Below, in pieces: positions 9,736-18,536 of a DNA stretch of 64,000 nt (positions are counted from its first letter, which is position 1; every line of letters begins with the position of its first letter). The position numbers and the translations under genes were made by a program. The notes under the pieces were generated by a model, which was given only the letters and a program-made list of their open reading frames with translations, was not told the DNA's origin and did not search any database. This DNA is from Hymenobacter cyanobacteriorum (GTDB lineage Bacteria > Bacteroidota > Bacteroidia > Cytophagales > Hymenobacteraceae), in contig NZ_JALBGC010000002.1 in assembly GCF_022631375.1 (NCBI RefSeq), positions 868,001-932,000 of the forward strand. Reading direction: 5' to 3'.

Positions 9736-10401
9736 ATGATTCCCCAACCCGCTTCTCTCGATACTCTTTGTTTCGACCCCACCACCGGGTTGGCGCCTGC
9801 TATCGTGCAGGATGCGGCTACCGGTCAGGTTCTTATGTTGGGCTACCTGAATGCGGAATCGTGGGCGAAAACCCGGCAGGAGGGGCGTGTCACCTTTTAT
9901 TCGCGTTCCCGGCAACGTTTATGGACCAAAGGCGAGGAAAGCGGCAATTTCCTCCAAGTAGATAGCCTGCATGTCGATTGCGACGCAGACACGGTATTAA
10001 TTCGCGCAACGCCCGTCGGGCCGACGTGCCACCGCGGCACTGTGAGCTGCTTTGAACAGGCCGACCAGTCAGCAATACCTGCTGCTGCCATTGGGTTCAT
10101 TGCGCAGCTTGAACGATTGATTATAGAGCGGCAGCAGTTTCCGGAACGTGCGCCAACTTCCTATACTGTATCGCTTTTTAAAAAAGGCATTCCTAAAATA
10201 GCCCAAAAGGTTGGCGAGGAAGCAGTAGAAACCGTTATTGATGCGGTCGCAGGCCATCGCGAAACCCTTCCTGGCGAAGTAGCCGATTTACTTTACCATC
10301 TTGTGGTATTGCTGGTTGGTTCCGGTGTTTCACTGGCAGAGGTCATTGAAGTACTACAGGAACGGCATCGCATGCCAAGTACCCGTCACTTAACGGAATA
10401 G
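9736..10401 (+). CDS. hisIE: Phosphoribosyl-AMP cyclohydrolase / phosphoribosyl-ATP pyrophosphatase
   Basis: Bifunctional enzyme for steps two and three of histidine synthesis. The N-terminal HisI domain (about residues 1-115) carries zinc and magnesium ligands in HVDCDADT and CHRGTVSC. The C-terminal HisE domain (about 125-221) shows the helical MazG-like motif KVGEEAVETVIDA. It is the last gene of the operon; a strong bidirectional hairpin terminator follows 20 bases later. Confidence 0.96.
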   Translation: MIPQPASLDTLCFDPTTGLAPAIVQDAATGQVLMLGYLNAESWAKTRQEGRVTFYSRSRQRLWTKGEESGNFLQVDSLHVDCDADTVLIRATPVGPTCHRGTVSCFEQADQSAIPAAAIGFIAQLERLIIERQQFPERAPTSYTVSLFKKGIPKIAQKVGEEAVETVIDAVAGHRETLPGEVADLLYHLVVLLVGSGVSLAEVIEVLQERHRMPSTRHLTE

Positions 10402-10421
10402 ACACTGCATTTCAATTGTGT

Positions 10422-10468
10422 CCAAAAAGCAAACCCATGTTTTTGATGAGCATGGGTTTGCTTTTTGG
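10422..10468. terminator. Bidirectional terminator after the his operon
   Basis: A perfect 18-bp inverted repeat (10422-10439 with 10451-10468) with an 11-base loop. Each arm carries A5/T5 so that transcripts from either side end in a U run. It closes the his operon and the convergent gene at 10481-11542. Confidence 0.9.
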
Positions 10469-10480
10469 ATACTTGGATAA

Positions 10481-11542
10481 TTATTGGGTATTGGCCCGTA
10501 ATTGCCGACGAATTTTTTCCAGCATGGCAATTGCAATTGCTAGGTCATCTTCGTCTGAGATGTCAAGAACGGTGTTCACTCCCGGGCCGCTCATCTGCAT
10601 CTGGTAACCGCTTGGGGGTACTGCTGCAATGCCTGAAATGGTTGGTATTGGCGAGGCAGTAGGTTGAGTGTTGGTGTGTGGGCCTGAGCTGGTAGGCACC
10701 GGTTCAGGCGTAGGGATGCTTCTGGTTTGTGATTCAACGAAAGCCGGTTGCTGAGTTTGTGCTGTTGGTTCCTGTTGAACAGTTTCGTGGGCATTGGTTG
10801 CTTCATTTAATCCAAACAGGTTGGCAATTGCGTCGGCACGCCTCAATTGTCCTTCTGCCGGTTGTCCTGCTTGCACGAATGAACTGCTGGGCTTGGCAAA
10901 CAAGCCGATTGGTGAATCGTTGGGCTTATACTCGGTGCTGTCAGTTGCTTCCTTAGCTGCTGGCTCAGTGTCAGTAAGAATACCAGCGCCGGGCGTATTA
11001 AGATTAAATGCTTGAATTGTGGGTGGGGATGATGCTAATTCGCGGCGTGGTACACGTGCAGCGCTGAAGGCATCAATATCTGCTACGATGTTGCGTTCGT
11101 CCATTAGTCCGCACATTCGGCATCCATCGACAAAGGCTTTGGCGACGTTTTGGGCATTGATTTCCTCCACTCCAAATTCCCGAATTAGCATCACATCGAG
11201 CATTTGTACGGGTAGTTCGCGATTGCGGAACTTGCGGCATAGCTGGGTGAAAAGGGGAGGTGTTAGAAAAGCTTCGCGGTGAAACTGTAGTTCCTCTGCC
11301 TTGTCGTAGGCGTGCTTTATGCGTCGGAATAGGGTCGTTGTGCTTAGCAACTCTCTTTTGCTTGTCATCAAGCCAAACTTGACTGCTGAGCCAATAATGG
11401 CTTTAAATGAGCCGCTCACTTTCCGGTTAAGTTTTCGTGCTGCTGTATCGATGGCGCATTTGCCGCCGGTATCATCTACGATTTCGGCGAGTTCCCATGC
11501 TCCGGTGTAGCTGGTGCGAGGGTAGTCTATAAGCTTGGGCAT
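10481..11542 (-). CDS. Unrecognised protein with helical N-terminal domain and Pro/Thr/Gln-rich linker
   Basis: A 353-residue protein I cannot assign to a named family with certainty. Residues about 1-165 look like a conserved globular domain (YPRTSYTGAWELAEIVDD, then AARKLNRKVSG and IIGSAVKFGLM) resembling two winged-helix-like units seen in uncharacterised archaeal and bacterial proteins. Residues about 175-320 are low-complexity, rich in Pro, Thr, Gln and Ser. A short acidic-helical end follows (DISDEDDLAIAIAMLEKIRR). No signal peptide or membrane segment. Base composition is lower in GC than the neighbouring genes, and an AT-rich gene-free stretch lies upstream, which suggests transfer. 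A DNA-related role is only a guess. Confidence 0.7.
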   Translation of the reverse strand: MPKLIDYPRTSYTGAWELAEIVDDTGGKCAIDTAARKLNRKVSGSFKAIIGSAVKFGLMTSKRELLSTTTLFRRIKHAYDKAEELQFHREAFLTPPLFTQLCRKFRNRELPVQMLDVMLIREFGVEEINAQNVAKAFVDGCRMCGLMDERNIVADIDAFSAARVPRRELASSPPTIQAFNLNTPGAGILTDTEPAAKEATDSTEYKPNDSPIGLFAKPSSSFVQAGQPAEGQLRRADAIANLFGLNEATNAHETVQQEPTAQTQQPAFVESQTRSIPTPEPVPTSSGPHTNTQPTASPIPTISGIAAVPPSGYQMQMSGPGVNTVLDISDEDDLAIAIAMLEKIRRQLRANTQ

Positions 11543-12268
11543 AGTGCTAGGCAGTTAGGATGTTTTAATGACGTATACTTTAAAGGTATAAAAAAGTTTT
11601 ATTTTATATCAATTTTTGTACTTTATTATACTTGATTAATGTTGCTTGGGACTGTTCTAAAAAATATTCCAAGTCTTTTTGCTTCTTATGCGTCTTAAGA
11701 GTCTTAAGTATTCATTAGTATTAGACTTATGTCTATAAATATGCTTTGTGAAGTCAAACAGTTAAATATCATACAGTATAACTTGCGTGTAGCATTAAAA
11801 AGTATAAAACATTAGCAATTTTTGAACTTTTTTTTACTTATTTTCAAGAAGATGCCCACACCACAGACTGCACCATTTACATAGCTAACGAAAGACTTAC
11901 AACTGCAAAAAGCAACCCATGTTACAATGAGAGATTGTATTCCGAACCAAAAATATGCGAGGCAAACGTAGCAGGGGAATATCAAACCGTAACACAGCAT
12001 TACTGTGCACGACGGGTTCCGGAAGCAATTCAATTCGCAACAAAACTCCAGAACTTGATATCTTTTCATGATGCAAGCAGAACATATAAAGGCATGCACG
12101 ACTGACATGTCAGCCATTGCGAGATACCACAATGATTCAGAGACAAAAAGAAAGCTTTGGAAAAAGCTTTCAAGCTACAATTCATTCACTCATCACATCT
12201 TAAAGGTTAATTGACAATTGTCTTATAATTTATATTATGTTAAATTATTAATTTGATTACACGAAAAA
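11543..12268. other. AT-rich region without a supported gene
   Basis: About 725 bases of markedly AT-rich DNA in an otherwise GC-rich window. TAAAGGTA at 11581-11588 reads TACCTTTA on the minus strand and may be the -7 element of the gene ending at 11542. A 9-bp perfect inverted repeat lies at 12150-12158/12163-12171. The only sizeable ORF (11812-12132, minus) has no family features. I see no RNA gene or transposase remnant. Confidence 0.6.
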
Positions 12269-12291
12269 GGCCCATCCTAGATGGATGGGCC
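12269..12291 (-). terminator. Terminator of the TPR gene
   Basis: Inverted repeat GGCCCATCC (12269-12277 and 12283-12291); on the minus strand it is followed by TTTTT. It lies 27 bases beyond the stop of the TPR gene. Confidence 0.85.
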
Positions 12292-12318
12292 CTCTCCTGA
12301 CTGCCGAAAAGATAGCAG

Positions 12319-13479
12319 CTATTTTTTATCCAGCGCATCCATACGAGCTTGCAAACGCTCTGAGTCAGCAGTACGCCCTAAGCGGAAATAAATCTTCTTC
12401 AATGAAGTAAGAGTGTTCCGGTCGTTCGGCTGTAATTCCAGGGCGCGCTCAAAATACGGGATTGCCGCTTCAAAATACTTCTTACCCTCTGCTTCAAGCT
12501 TACGGCCCGAAACCTGATACGTTTTCAGGTCCATCTTGCTGGCTTTAGTGTAAGCATCAGCCGCCTTGTTGTAGTTGTAAACACCGAGGTTAAACTGAGC
12601 GTCAAAATTCTTTGGGTCAAGCTCAACTGCTTTGCGGTAGTCGGCGACTGCAAGGTCCGTTTTCTTTTGCGTGTCGTAAAGCGAACCTCGCACAGCATAG
12701 AGGTTTGAATTCGTGGGGTCGGCGGCGATGGTCTTGTTGATTTTAGCAATAGCATCCTCACCCTTGCCACCGGCCAACGAGGCATTCAAATCCTCGAGCA
12801 TGAAGTTTTTGTTATTCGGGTAAGCAGCCAGTGCTTGCTGCAATACTTTGGATGCCTCTGCATTATCGTTTTGCTGACGAGCAATTTGGAGCAAGCGGTT
12901 ATATACAGCAGCCGATTTGTAGTTCATGCCCAACAGCTGGTTGTAGTTGGCCTTGGCACCGGCAAAATCCTGCTTGGCTTCGTAGGCATATGCCGAATAA
13001 AGCACAGCCGTTGTGTCCTGAGGTTTAATCTGAGAAGCCAGTTTGTAGCTGCCAATAGCTTTATCGTAGTCCTTGGCATTATAGCTATTCACGGCATCGT
13101 TGAAAGCCCGACCATACAGGCCATCGAGGCGAGGCACGGCCTGCTTACCGAATTCCCCATCTTTAGTATCCAGCTCGATGGTTTTGCTGTAAGATTCATA
13201 TGCCTTTTGCACCCCTTCGCCGGGCTGCAGCTGCTTGCCATAAATGGGGCTTTCGAGCATCCCTTCATAAATCTGGCCACGCGTAAACCACGTTTTGGCT
13301 TTGCCACTGGTTTTCTCGTTCACAATGGCTTTGTCGATGTCAACACGAGCTTTATCAAGCAAGCCGGTGCGCTGATTCAGGATGGCATTCGTGACGGCCG
13401 ACGTTTGGGCCGAAACCATCAAAGGCGCCCCAGTGGCCAAAGTGGCAGCGGCAGCGAGCGTCAAAAAAGTCTTCTTCAT
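12319..13479 (-). CDS. Secreted or periplasmic TPR-repeat protein
   Basis: A 386-residue protein starting at ATG 13479 with a clear signal peptide (KKTFLTLAAAATLATGAPLMVSAQ). The rest is built of tetratricopeptide repeats; motif pieces such as AKTWFTRGQIYEG, AVLYSAYAYEAK, LYAVRGSLYDTQ, AVADYRKAVELDPKN and AIPYFERALELQPND recur at about 34-residue spacing. TPR arrays are scaffolds for protein-protein contacts; no partner can be named. The frame is open upstream to 13647, but that part lacks a signal peptide and crosses the gyrA terminator region. Confidence 0.85.
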   Translation of the reverse strand: MKKTFLTLAAAATLATGAPLMVSAQTSAVTNAILNQRTGLLDKARVDIDKAIVNEKTSGKAKTWFTRGQIYEGMLESPIYGKQLQPGEGVQKAYESYSKTIELDTKDGEFGKQAVPRLDGLYGRAFNDAVNSYNAKDYDKAIGSYKLASQIKPQDTTAVLYSAYAYEAKQDFAGAKANYNQLLGMNYKSAAVYNRLLQIARQQNDNAEASKVLQQALAAYPNNKNFMLEDLNASLAGGKGEDAIAKINKTIAADPTNSNLYAVRGSLYDTQKKTDLAVADYRKAVELDPKNFDAQFNLGVYNYNKAADAYTKASKMDLKTYQVSGRKLEAEGKKYFEAAIPYFERALELQPNDRNTLTSLKKIYFRLGRTADSERLQARMDALDKK

Positions 13480-13634
13480 GAGGTTGGGAATGTGCAGAGT
13501 CAACGTGGCCGAAAACGAAATCTGGTTGACGGCCAACGCGGTAACTGCGTTAAGAACAAAAAGGTAAGAGTAAGCAGTATCTTGATTCCGGGCCAGAAAC
13601 GCCGAAGCGGGGCCTTGGGTTCGCCAAAAATAAA

Positions 13635-13660
13635 CGGGGCGGCCCAAATGGACCGCCCCG
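13635..13660 (-). terminator. gyrA terminator
   Basis: Arms CGGGGCGG (13635-13642) and CCGCCCCG (13653-13660), followed on the minus strand by TTTATTTTTGG. It lies 15 bases past the gyrA stop codon. Confidence 0.8.
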
Positions 13661-13675
13661 CTCCTACTTCAGCAA

Positions 13676-16324
13676 CTATGCCAAATCGGTATCGTCGTCC
13701 GATTCGGCCTCGTCGTCCTCTTCATCGAGGTCATCTTCGTCATCCGAATCATCGTCATTTTCGTCGTCATCGTCGACTTCATCAGCCAGCGCGGCAGTTG
13801 TTACCACCGAACCATTTTCGGCGATGGCCTCCCCTGCTTCACCCACCAATACGGCGGTGGTTTCGGCATCTTCCTCTTTCTCTTCAGCCTCCACTTTGGC
13901 AACTGAGGAAATTTCGTCATTGGCGCTGATTTTAATCAGTCGCACGCCCTGAGTAGCGCGGCCAATGGTACGCAGGTCACCGATACGCAGGCGGATGGTG
14001 ATGCCGGACTTGTTGATAATCATCAGGTCGTCGGTATCGTTCACGTCCTTGATGGCTACCAGATTCCCGGTTTTCTCGGTAATCTTCATGGCGCGCACGC
14101 CCTTGCCACCGCGCTTGGTGATGCGGTACTCATCGAGCTGGCTGCGCTTGCCGAAACCGTTCTCGCTTACCACCAGCAACTCCTGCGTCGGGTCCGACAC
14201 GCAAACCATGCCTACCACGCGGTTGCCAGGCACGTCTTCAAGACGGATACCTCGCACGCCAGCGGCAGCCCGGCCCATCGAACGGGCTTCGCTTTCGTTG
14301 AATCGCACGGCGCGGCCGGTGCGCGAAGCCAGGATAACCTCAGCATTCGGGGCCAGCAGCTGCACGTCGAGAATCCGGTCGCCTTCGTTGATGGTGATGG
14401 CGTTGATGCCGGCCGTACGAGGGCGCGAATACGCTTCGAGCGGGGTTTTCTTCACCGTGCCCTGCTCGGTGCAGAACATAAGGTAGGTATTTTCGAGGTA
14501 GTCCGGGTCTTTCAGGCCACGCACGTTCACCACGGAGCGCACTTTGTCTTCGCGCGGAATCTCAATGAGGTTCTGAATGGGCAGGCCTTTGGTGGCCTTC
14601 CCTCCTTCCGGAACTTCGTACACTTTAAGCCAGAATACCCGACCCAACTCCGTGAAGAACAGCAGGTATTCGTGCGTAGTGGCCACGAACAGGTGCTCGG
14701 TAAAGTCGTCCTTCTTCGAGATGGCCCCGCGCGAACCCGCGCCACCGCGGCCCTGGGCCCGGTACTCGTCGAGGTTGGTGCGCTTGATGTAGCCTTCACG
14801 GCTGATGGTGATAACCATCGCCTCGTCGGCAATCATGTCTTCGGTCGAGAAGTCGCCGCCCTGGTAGTTGATTTCAGTGCGACGGGCATCGCCGTAACGC
14901 TCCCGGATGTCTTCCAACTCGGTTTTGATGATGCCGCGCTGCAGCACATCCGATTCGAGCACCGATTTCAGGTAGTCGATGAGCTTCATCAGCTCGTTGT
15001 ATTCGGCCACAATCTTGTCGCGCTCCAGGCCGGTAAGGCGCTGCAGACGCATATCCAGAATGGCGCGGGCTTGTACTTCGCTCAGGGCGAAACGCTCGAT
15101 GAGCTGGCCACGGGCCACCTCGGGGTCGCGTGAGCTGCGAATAAGGGCGATTACCTCGTCGAGGTGGTCGAGCGCGATAAGCAGGCCTTCGAGAATGTGG
15201 GCGCGCTTTTGAGCTTCGGCCAGCTCGTACTTCGTACGGCGGATGATGATTTCGGCGCGGTGCTCGACGAAGTAGTGGATGAGCTGCTGCAGGTTCAGCG
15301 TCATCGGGCGGCCTTTTACAAGGCACACGTTGTTCACGCCGAACGAGCTTTGCAGCTGCGTGTACTTGTAGAGGTTGTTGAGCACCACGCTGGGCATGGC
15401 GTCGCGCTTGAGGTCGTACACGATGCGCATGCCGTCGCGGTCCGACTCGTCGCGCATGTCCGAAATACCCTCAATCTTCTTGTCGTTGATGAGCGCGGCA
15501 GTCTTTTCAATCATCGACGCCTTGTTCACCATGTAGGGAATTTCGGTAACGACGATTTGCTCCTTGCCGGTTTTCGTGGTTTCGAAGGTGGCTTTGGCGC
15601 GCATCACAATGCGGCCGCGGCCGGTATGGAAGGCTTGCTTTACCCCCTCGTAGCCGTAGATGATGCCGCCGGTGGGAAAGTCGGGCGCCGTGACGTGCTC
15701 CATCAGCTCGTCCACCGTGATGTCGGGGTTGTCGAGGTAGGCGATGATGCCGTTCACGACTTCCGTCATATTGTGCGGGGCCATGTTGGTGGCCATGCCC
15801 ACGGCAATGCCCGACGTGCCGTTCACCAGCAGGTTGGGGAACTTGGCGGGCATCACACTGGGCTCTTCCAGCGAGTCATCGAAGTTGGGCTGGAAGTCGA
15901 CCGTGTCTTTGTCGAGGTCGCTCAGCATTTCATCCGAAAGGCGCTTGAGGCGGGCTTCGGTGTAGCGCATAGCGGCCGGCGAGTCACCGTCGACCGAGCC
16001 AAAGTTGCCCTGGCCGTCCACGAGCGGGTAGCGCAGGCTCCAGTCCTGGGCCATGCGCACCATGGTGTCGTACACCGAGCTGTCGCCGTGTGGGTGGTAC
16101 TTACCCAACACTTCGCCCACGATACGGGCCGATTTTTTGTAGGATTTGTTGTAGCCCACGCCCAGCTCGCTCATGCCGTAGAGCACGCGGCGGTGCACGG
16201 GTTTCAGGCCGTCGCGCACGTCGGGCAGGGCCCGGGAGATGATAACCGACATCGAGTAGTCGATGTACGCCCCGCGCATCTCGTCTTCGATGTTTATCGG
16301 AATGATTTTTTCGCCTTCCGCCAT
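13676..16324 (-). CDS. gyrA: DNA gyrase subunit A
   Basis: An 882-residue type II topoisomerase subunit that cuts and rejoins DNA so that gyrase can introduce negative supercoils. The N-terminal breakage-reunion domain (about 1-520) contains the catalytic tyrosine in AAMRYTE. The quinolone-determining stretch [11 protein letters not shown] keeps the Ser and Asp of drug-sensitive enzymes. The C-terminal beta-pinwheel has a GyrA-box-like KRGGKG. The last ~70 residues are a long Asp/Glu-rich tail (runs such as [14 protein letters not shown]), of the sort that tunes supercoiling in some gyrases. GyrB is not in the window. A possible TATCTTCG -7 element lies at 16405-16412. Confidence 0.97.
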   Translation of the reverse strand: MAEGEKIIPINIEDEMRGAYIDYSMSVIISRALPDVRDGLKPVHRRVLYGMSELGVGYNKSYKKSARIVGEVLGKYHPHGDSSVYDTMVRMAQDWSLRYPLVDGQGNFGSVDGDSPAAMRYTEARLKRLSDEMLSDLDKDTVDFQPNFDDSLEEPSVMPAKFPNLLVNGTSGIAVGMATNMAPHNMTEVVNGIIAYLDNPDITVDELMEHVTAPDFPTGGIIYGYEGVKQAFHTGRGRIVMRAKATFETTKTGKEQIVVTEIPYMVNKASMIEKTAALINDKKIEGISDMRDESDRDGMRIVYDLKRDAMPSVVLNNLYKYTQLQSSFGVNNVCLVKGRPMTLNLQQLIHYFVEHRAEIIIRRTKYELAEAQKRAHILEGLLIALDHLDEVIALIRSSRDPEVARGQLIERFALSEVQARAILDMRLQRLTGLERDKIVAEYNELMKLIDYLKSVLESDVLQRGIIKTELEDIRERYGDARRTEINYQGGDFSTEDMIADEAMVITISREGYIKRTNLDEYRAQGRGGAGSRGAISKKDDFTEHLFVATTHEYLLFFTELGRVFWLKVYEVPEGGKATKGLPIQNLIEIPREDKVRSVVNVRGLKDPDYLENTYLMFCTEQGTVKKTPLEAYSRPRTAGINAITINEGDRILDVQLLAPNAEVILASRTGRAVRFNESEARSMGRAAAGVRGIRLEDVPGNRVVGMVCVSDPTQELLVVSENGFGKRSQLDEYRITKRGGKGVRAMKITEKTGNLVAIKDVNDTDDLMIINKSGITIRLRIGDLRTIGRATQGVRLIKISANDEISSVAKVEAEEKEEDAETTAVLVGEAGEAIAENGSVVTTAALADEVDDDDENDDDSDDEDDLDEEDDEAESDDDTDLA

Positions 16325-16416
16325 TGAGGGGGTTGCTAGGCGGCTAATAAAATCCCAATGAAGGGGCTTCAGAGCCGCACGGTGAATGGTTCTTTATATG
16401 CGTGCGAAGATACAAC

Positions 16417-16451
16417 AAAAAGGCCGCAACGGCAAGCGCAGCGGCCTTTTT
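16417..16451 (-). terminator. Hairpin terminator downstream of the small lipoprotein gene
   Basis: AAAAAGGCCGC (16417-16427) pairs with GCGGCCTTTTT (16441-16451), loop 13 bases. The arms give U runs in either direction; position fits termination of the 16561-16788 gene. Confidence 0.8.
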
Positions 16452-16560
16452 TAGGGCATTTGAATGATGCGACGGTCAGAATATTTCAGCAAGGGCCAAA
16501 CCCGCAAACAGACAATTTCAACCGTAGGCCCAACGAGTTAAACGTGGACCAACAAACGAG

Positions 16561-16788
16561 CTATTTCAGCGTTTTGCTGCGGTCGTTATTCGGCTTGTAG
16601 CTTTTGTCCTTGTGGGTTTTGATTTTCTCGCCAATGGCGGGGTTCTGCTTTTTCCAAAGTGGCTGCCCACGGTACTTGATGCCGTTGTGGAAATGCTGCT
16701 TGCGCACGTGGCAGGTCTCGATGGGACACGTGCGGCAGCTAACGAGCACCAGCAGCAACAACGGGAGAAAACGCAGTATCGACTTCAT
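16561..16788 (-). CDS. Small lipoprotein, Cys-rich after the lipobox
   Basis: A 75-residue protein with a classic lipoprotein signal (KSILRFLPLLLLVLVSC; lipobox cysteine at 18). It is followed by a short mature part with more cysteines (CRTCPIETCHV), a histidine pair, and a basic Lys/Asn-rich end. Function unknown. A good TACTTTTG promoter element lies six bases before the ATG, and a terminator follows, so it is a monocistronic gene rather than a chance frame. Confidence 0.75.
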   Translation of the reverse strand: MKSILRFLPLLLLVLVSCRTCPIETCHVRKQHFHNGIKYRGQPLWKKQNPAIGEKIKTHKDKSYKPNNDRSKTLK

Positions 16789-16793
16789 GGGAG

Positions 16794-16801
16794 CAAAAGT
16801 A
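16794..16801 (-). promoter_or_regulatory. Predicted -7 element (TACTTTTG) of the small lipoprotein gene
   Basis: CAAAAGTA on the plus strand reads TACTTTTG on the minus strand, a full TAnnTTTG match, ending six bases before the start codon. The transcript would be leaderless or nearly so. No TTG was found at the -33 distance. Confidence 0.45.
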
Positions 16802-16833
16802 AGGGCTTGTGGAATCGGCTGACCGGAATAGCC

Positions 16834-17487
16834 CTAATCAACGCCATCCCATTCGGCCAAAAACCGCGCCACGTAGGTTTCCATAAATGCGTGCCGCTCG
16901 GCAGCTACGGCGCGCGCCGAATCGGTATTGAGCCGGTCCTTCAGATGCAGTAGCTTCTCGTAGAAATGATTGATGGTGGGCGCCGTATTTTTCTGGTAGC
17001 TGGCGAAGGAGTCGTGCGTGACGGGCGGCACGGCGGGGTCGTGCAGCGCGCGGCCCTTGTGCCCCCCGTAGGCGAAAGCCCGGGCAATGCCAATAGCCCC
17101 GATGGCGTCGAGCCGGTCGGCATCCTGCACCAGCGCCGCTTCGAGCGAAGACACCGGCGTGGCCACGCCCAGCCCTTTGAAGGAAACCTCCCGAATAACA
17201 GTTTCGACGCGCTGAATGAGGTCTTCGCTGGCACCCTGGCTCGCCAGCCAGGCGCGGGCGGCGCGGGGACCGGCCTCGTAGTCGCCGTCGTGGAATTTCC
17301 AGTCGGCAATGTCGTGCAGCAGGGCGGCCAGCTCGGTGACGAGCGGGTCGGCCCCAGGCTCGGCAATGGCCAGGCGGCGGGCCATCAGCCACACGCGGCG
17401 AATGTGGGCCCAGTCGTGGCCGCTGCCCTCGCCGGCAAACAGGTGCTCCATGTGGGCGGCGGTGGCCGCAATCAGGTCGTTGGTCAT
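16834..17487 (-). CDS. HD-domain phosphohydrolase
   Basis: A 217-residue soluble HD-superfamily metal-dependent phosphohydrolase. The metal ligands are visible: His in GHDWAHIRRV, the His-Asp pair in LAALLHDIADWKF, and a distal Asp in VQDADRLDAIGAIG. This pattern matches the YpgQ-like family, some of whose members hydrolyse nucleotides; the substrate here is not known. ATG at 17487 begins MTNDLIAATAAHMEH; the open frame up to 17571 overlaps a terminator hairpin and is rejected. Confidence 0.85.
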   Translation of the reverse strand: MTNDLIAATAAHMEHLFAGEGSGHDWAHIRRVWLMARRLAIAEPGADPLVTELAALLHDIADWKFHDGDYEAGPRAARAWLASQGASEDLIQRVETVIREVSFKGLGVATPVSSLEAALVQDADRLDAIGAIGIARAFAYGGHKGRALHDPAVPPVTHDSFASYQKNTAPTINHFYEKLLHLKDRLNTDSARAVAAERHAFMETYVARFLAEWDGVD

Positions 17488-17530
17488 CAGGGTAAAGCCG
17501 CAGGACGGCTCGGTTAAAGGCAAAGAAAAA

Positions 17531-17556
17531 GCGGCCGCTACCGAAGCAGCGGCCGC
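17531..17556 (-). terminator. Terminator of the DUF547 gene
   Basis: Perfect arms GCGGCCGCT (17531-17539) and AGCGGCCGC (17548-17556), followed on the minus strand by TTTTTCTTT. It lies between the DUF547 gene and the HD-domain gene. Confidence 0.8.
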
Positions 17557-17590
17557 CTGCGAGAGGGGCAAAACTAACCGGAAATACGCA

Positions 17591-18394
17591 CTATTGCTCG
17601 TTCAAAGCCCAGTTATAGGTCAGGTACGAAAGCGTGGCGTCGGGCTTGATTTTGGTTTCGGCGTAGCGGTTGATGAATTCCTGCACCGACTTGCTGCCGT
17701 TTTTGGTAAAGTCCTTGGGATAGAAATTGAAGATGGACGACACCTGGGGTTTATCGGGCGGCGTGAGCTTGTTTTTGGTGGGGTTGTTCAGGAAATCACG
17801 GCCCTGGTCGTCGAGTTGGGCATTGAGGTTGGGGCCGGTGTAAGCCTCGTTGCGCAGGCGCGGACACGACATGGCCGCGCACACCAGCGCCAGGTGAATG
17901 CGGTTGTCCTTGAACTGCTTGCGGATGATGCGGTGCTCGATATCGTTGAGCGAATACGCCTCCTCGCCGAGATGAATGAAATGTTTGTCCCAGGGCGTGT
18001 TCACGAAGATTTTATCGCCGCCCAGGTCTTTGATACTCTTCACCGGGTAGTTGCGGATGATGAGTTGCACGGTGAAAGCGTTATAGGCGTTAATCCAATA
18101 AGCCAGCCGGTCGTTGTCGGTCCACCCTTTGCTGGGCATGTGGGCAGCCAGGTCCTGCAGGTAAGCATTCAGGGCGAGGCTGTCGGCGCGCAGGCCGCGG
18201 TAGTTGACGAGGCCGCGCTCGTTCACATACTGCTTCACGATGGTGTTCCAGCCGGCGTGCGTGGGCGGCGTAGTTGCCGACTTCGCCATCGGATTAAGCG
18301 GAATGAGGTAGCGGATGTAGCCGCAACCGGAGAAACTGCTGCCGCCCAGCAGCAGCAGGGCCAGCAAGGTAAACAAACGGGAAGAACGCAACAT
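17591..18394 (-). CDS. DUF547 family lipoprotein
   Basis: A 267-residue protein with a lipoprotein signal (LFTLLALLLLGGSSFSGC) and a DUF547 domain covering most of the mature part. It is recognised by YWINAYNAFTVQLII and by the conserved cysteine region ALVCAAMSCPRLRNEAY. DUF547 proteins are secreted or envelope proteins of unknown activity; the conserved Cys/His pattern suggests an enzyme. ATG 18394 places the lipobox correctly; an upstream frame to 18448 adds no signal. Confidence 0.85.
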   Translation of the reverse strand: MLRSSRLFTLLALLLLGGSSFSGCGYIRYLIPLNPMAKSATTPPTHAGWNTIVKQYVNERGLVNYRGLRADSLALNAYLQDLAAHMPSKGWTDNDRLAYWINAYNAFTVQLIIRNYPVKSIKDLGGDKIFVNTPWDKHFIHLGEEAYSLNDIEHRIIRKQFKDNRIHLALVCAAMSCPRLRNEAYTGPNLNAQLDDQGRDFLNNPTKNKLTPPDKPQVSSIFNFYPKDFTKNGSKSVQEFINRYAETKIKPDATLSYLTYNWALNEQ

Positions 18395-18536
18395 AGAGGG
18401 GAAATGAAATGAGGCTCCGCTACGCGGTGGGGTAAGTACGTAGCCCACGCGAATTTGGTAAGCACGGCATCCTTCTAAACCAGATTTTCATGTGGTGCGC
18501 CGTTTCTTCGCACTCTCGCCACTATTTACTCCCGAT

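Noticed and set aside
11812-12132. 106-codon minus-strand ORF in the AT-rich region
   Set aside because: Cys-rich, no domain, no convincing promoter or start context; AT-rich DNA of this length yields such frames by chance.
15164-16327. Long ORF antisense to gyrA (387 codons), and similar long frames opposite other genes such as 46294-48003, 53617-55524 and 3313-4566
   Set aside because: They mirror the codon bias of strongly supported genes on the other strand or in another frame, and their translations are low-complexity or His/Arg/Pro-rich without domains.
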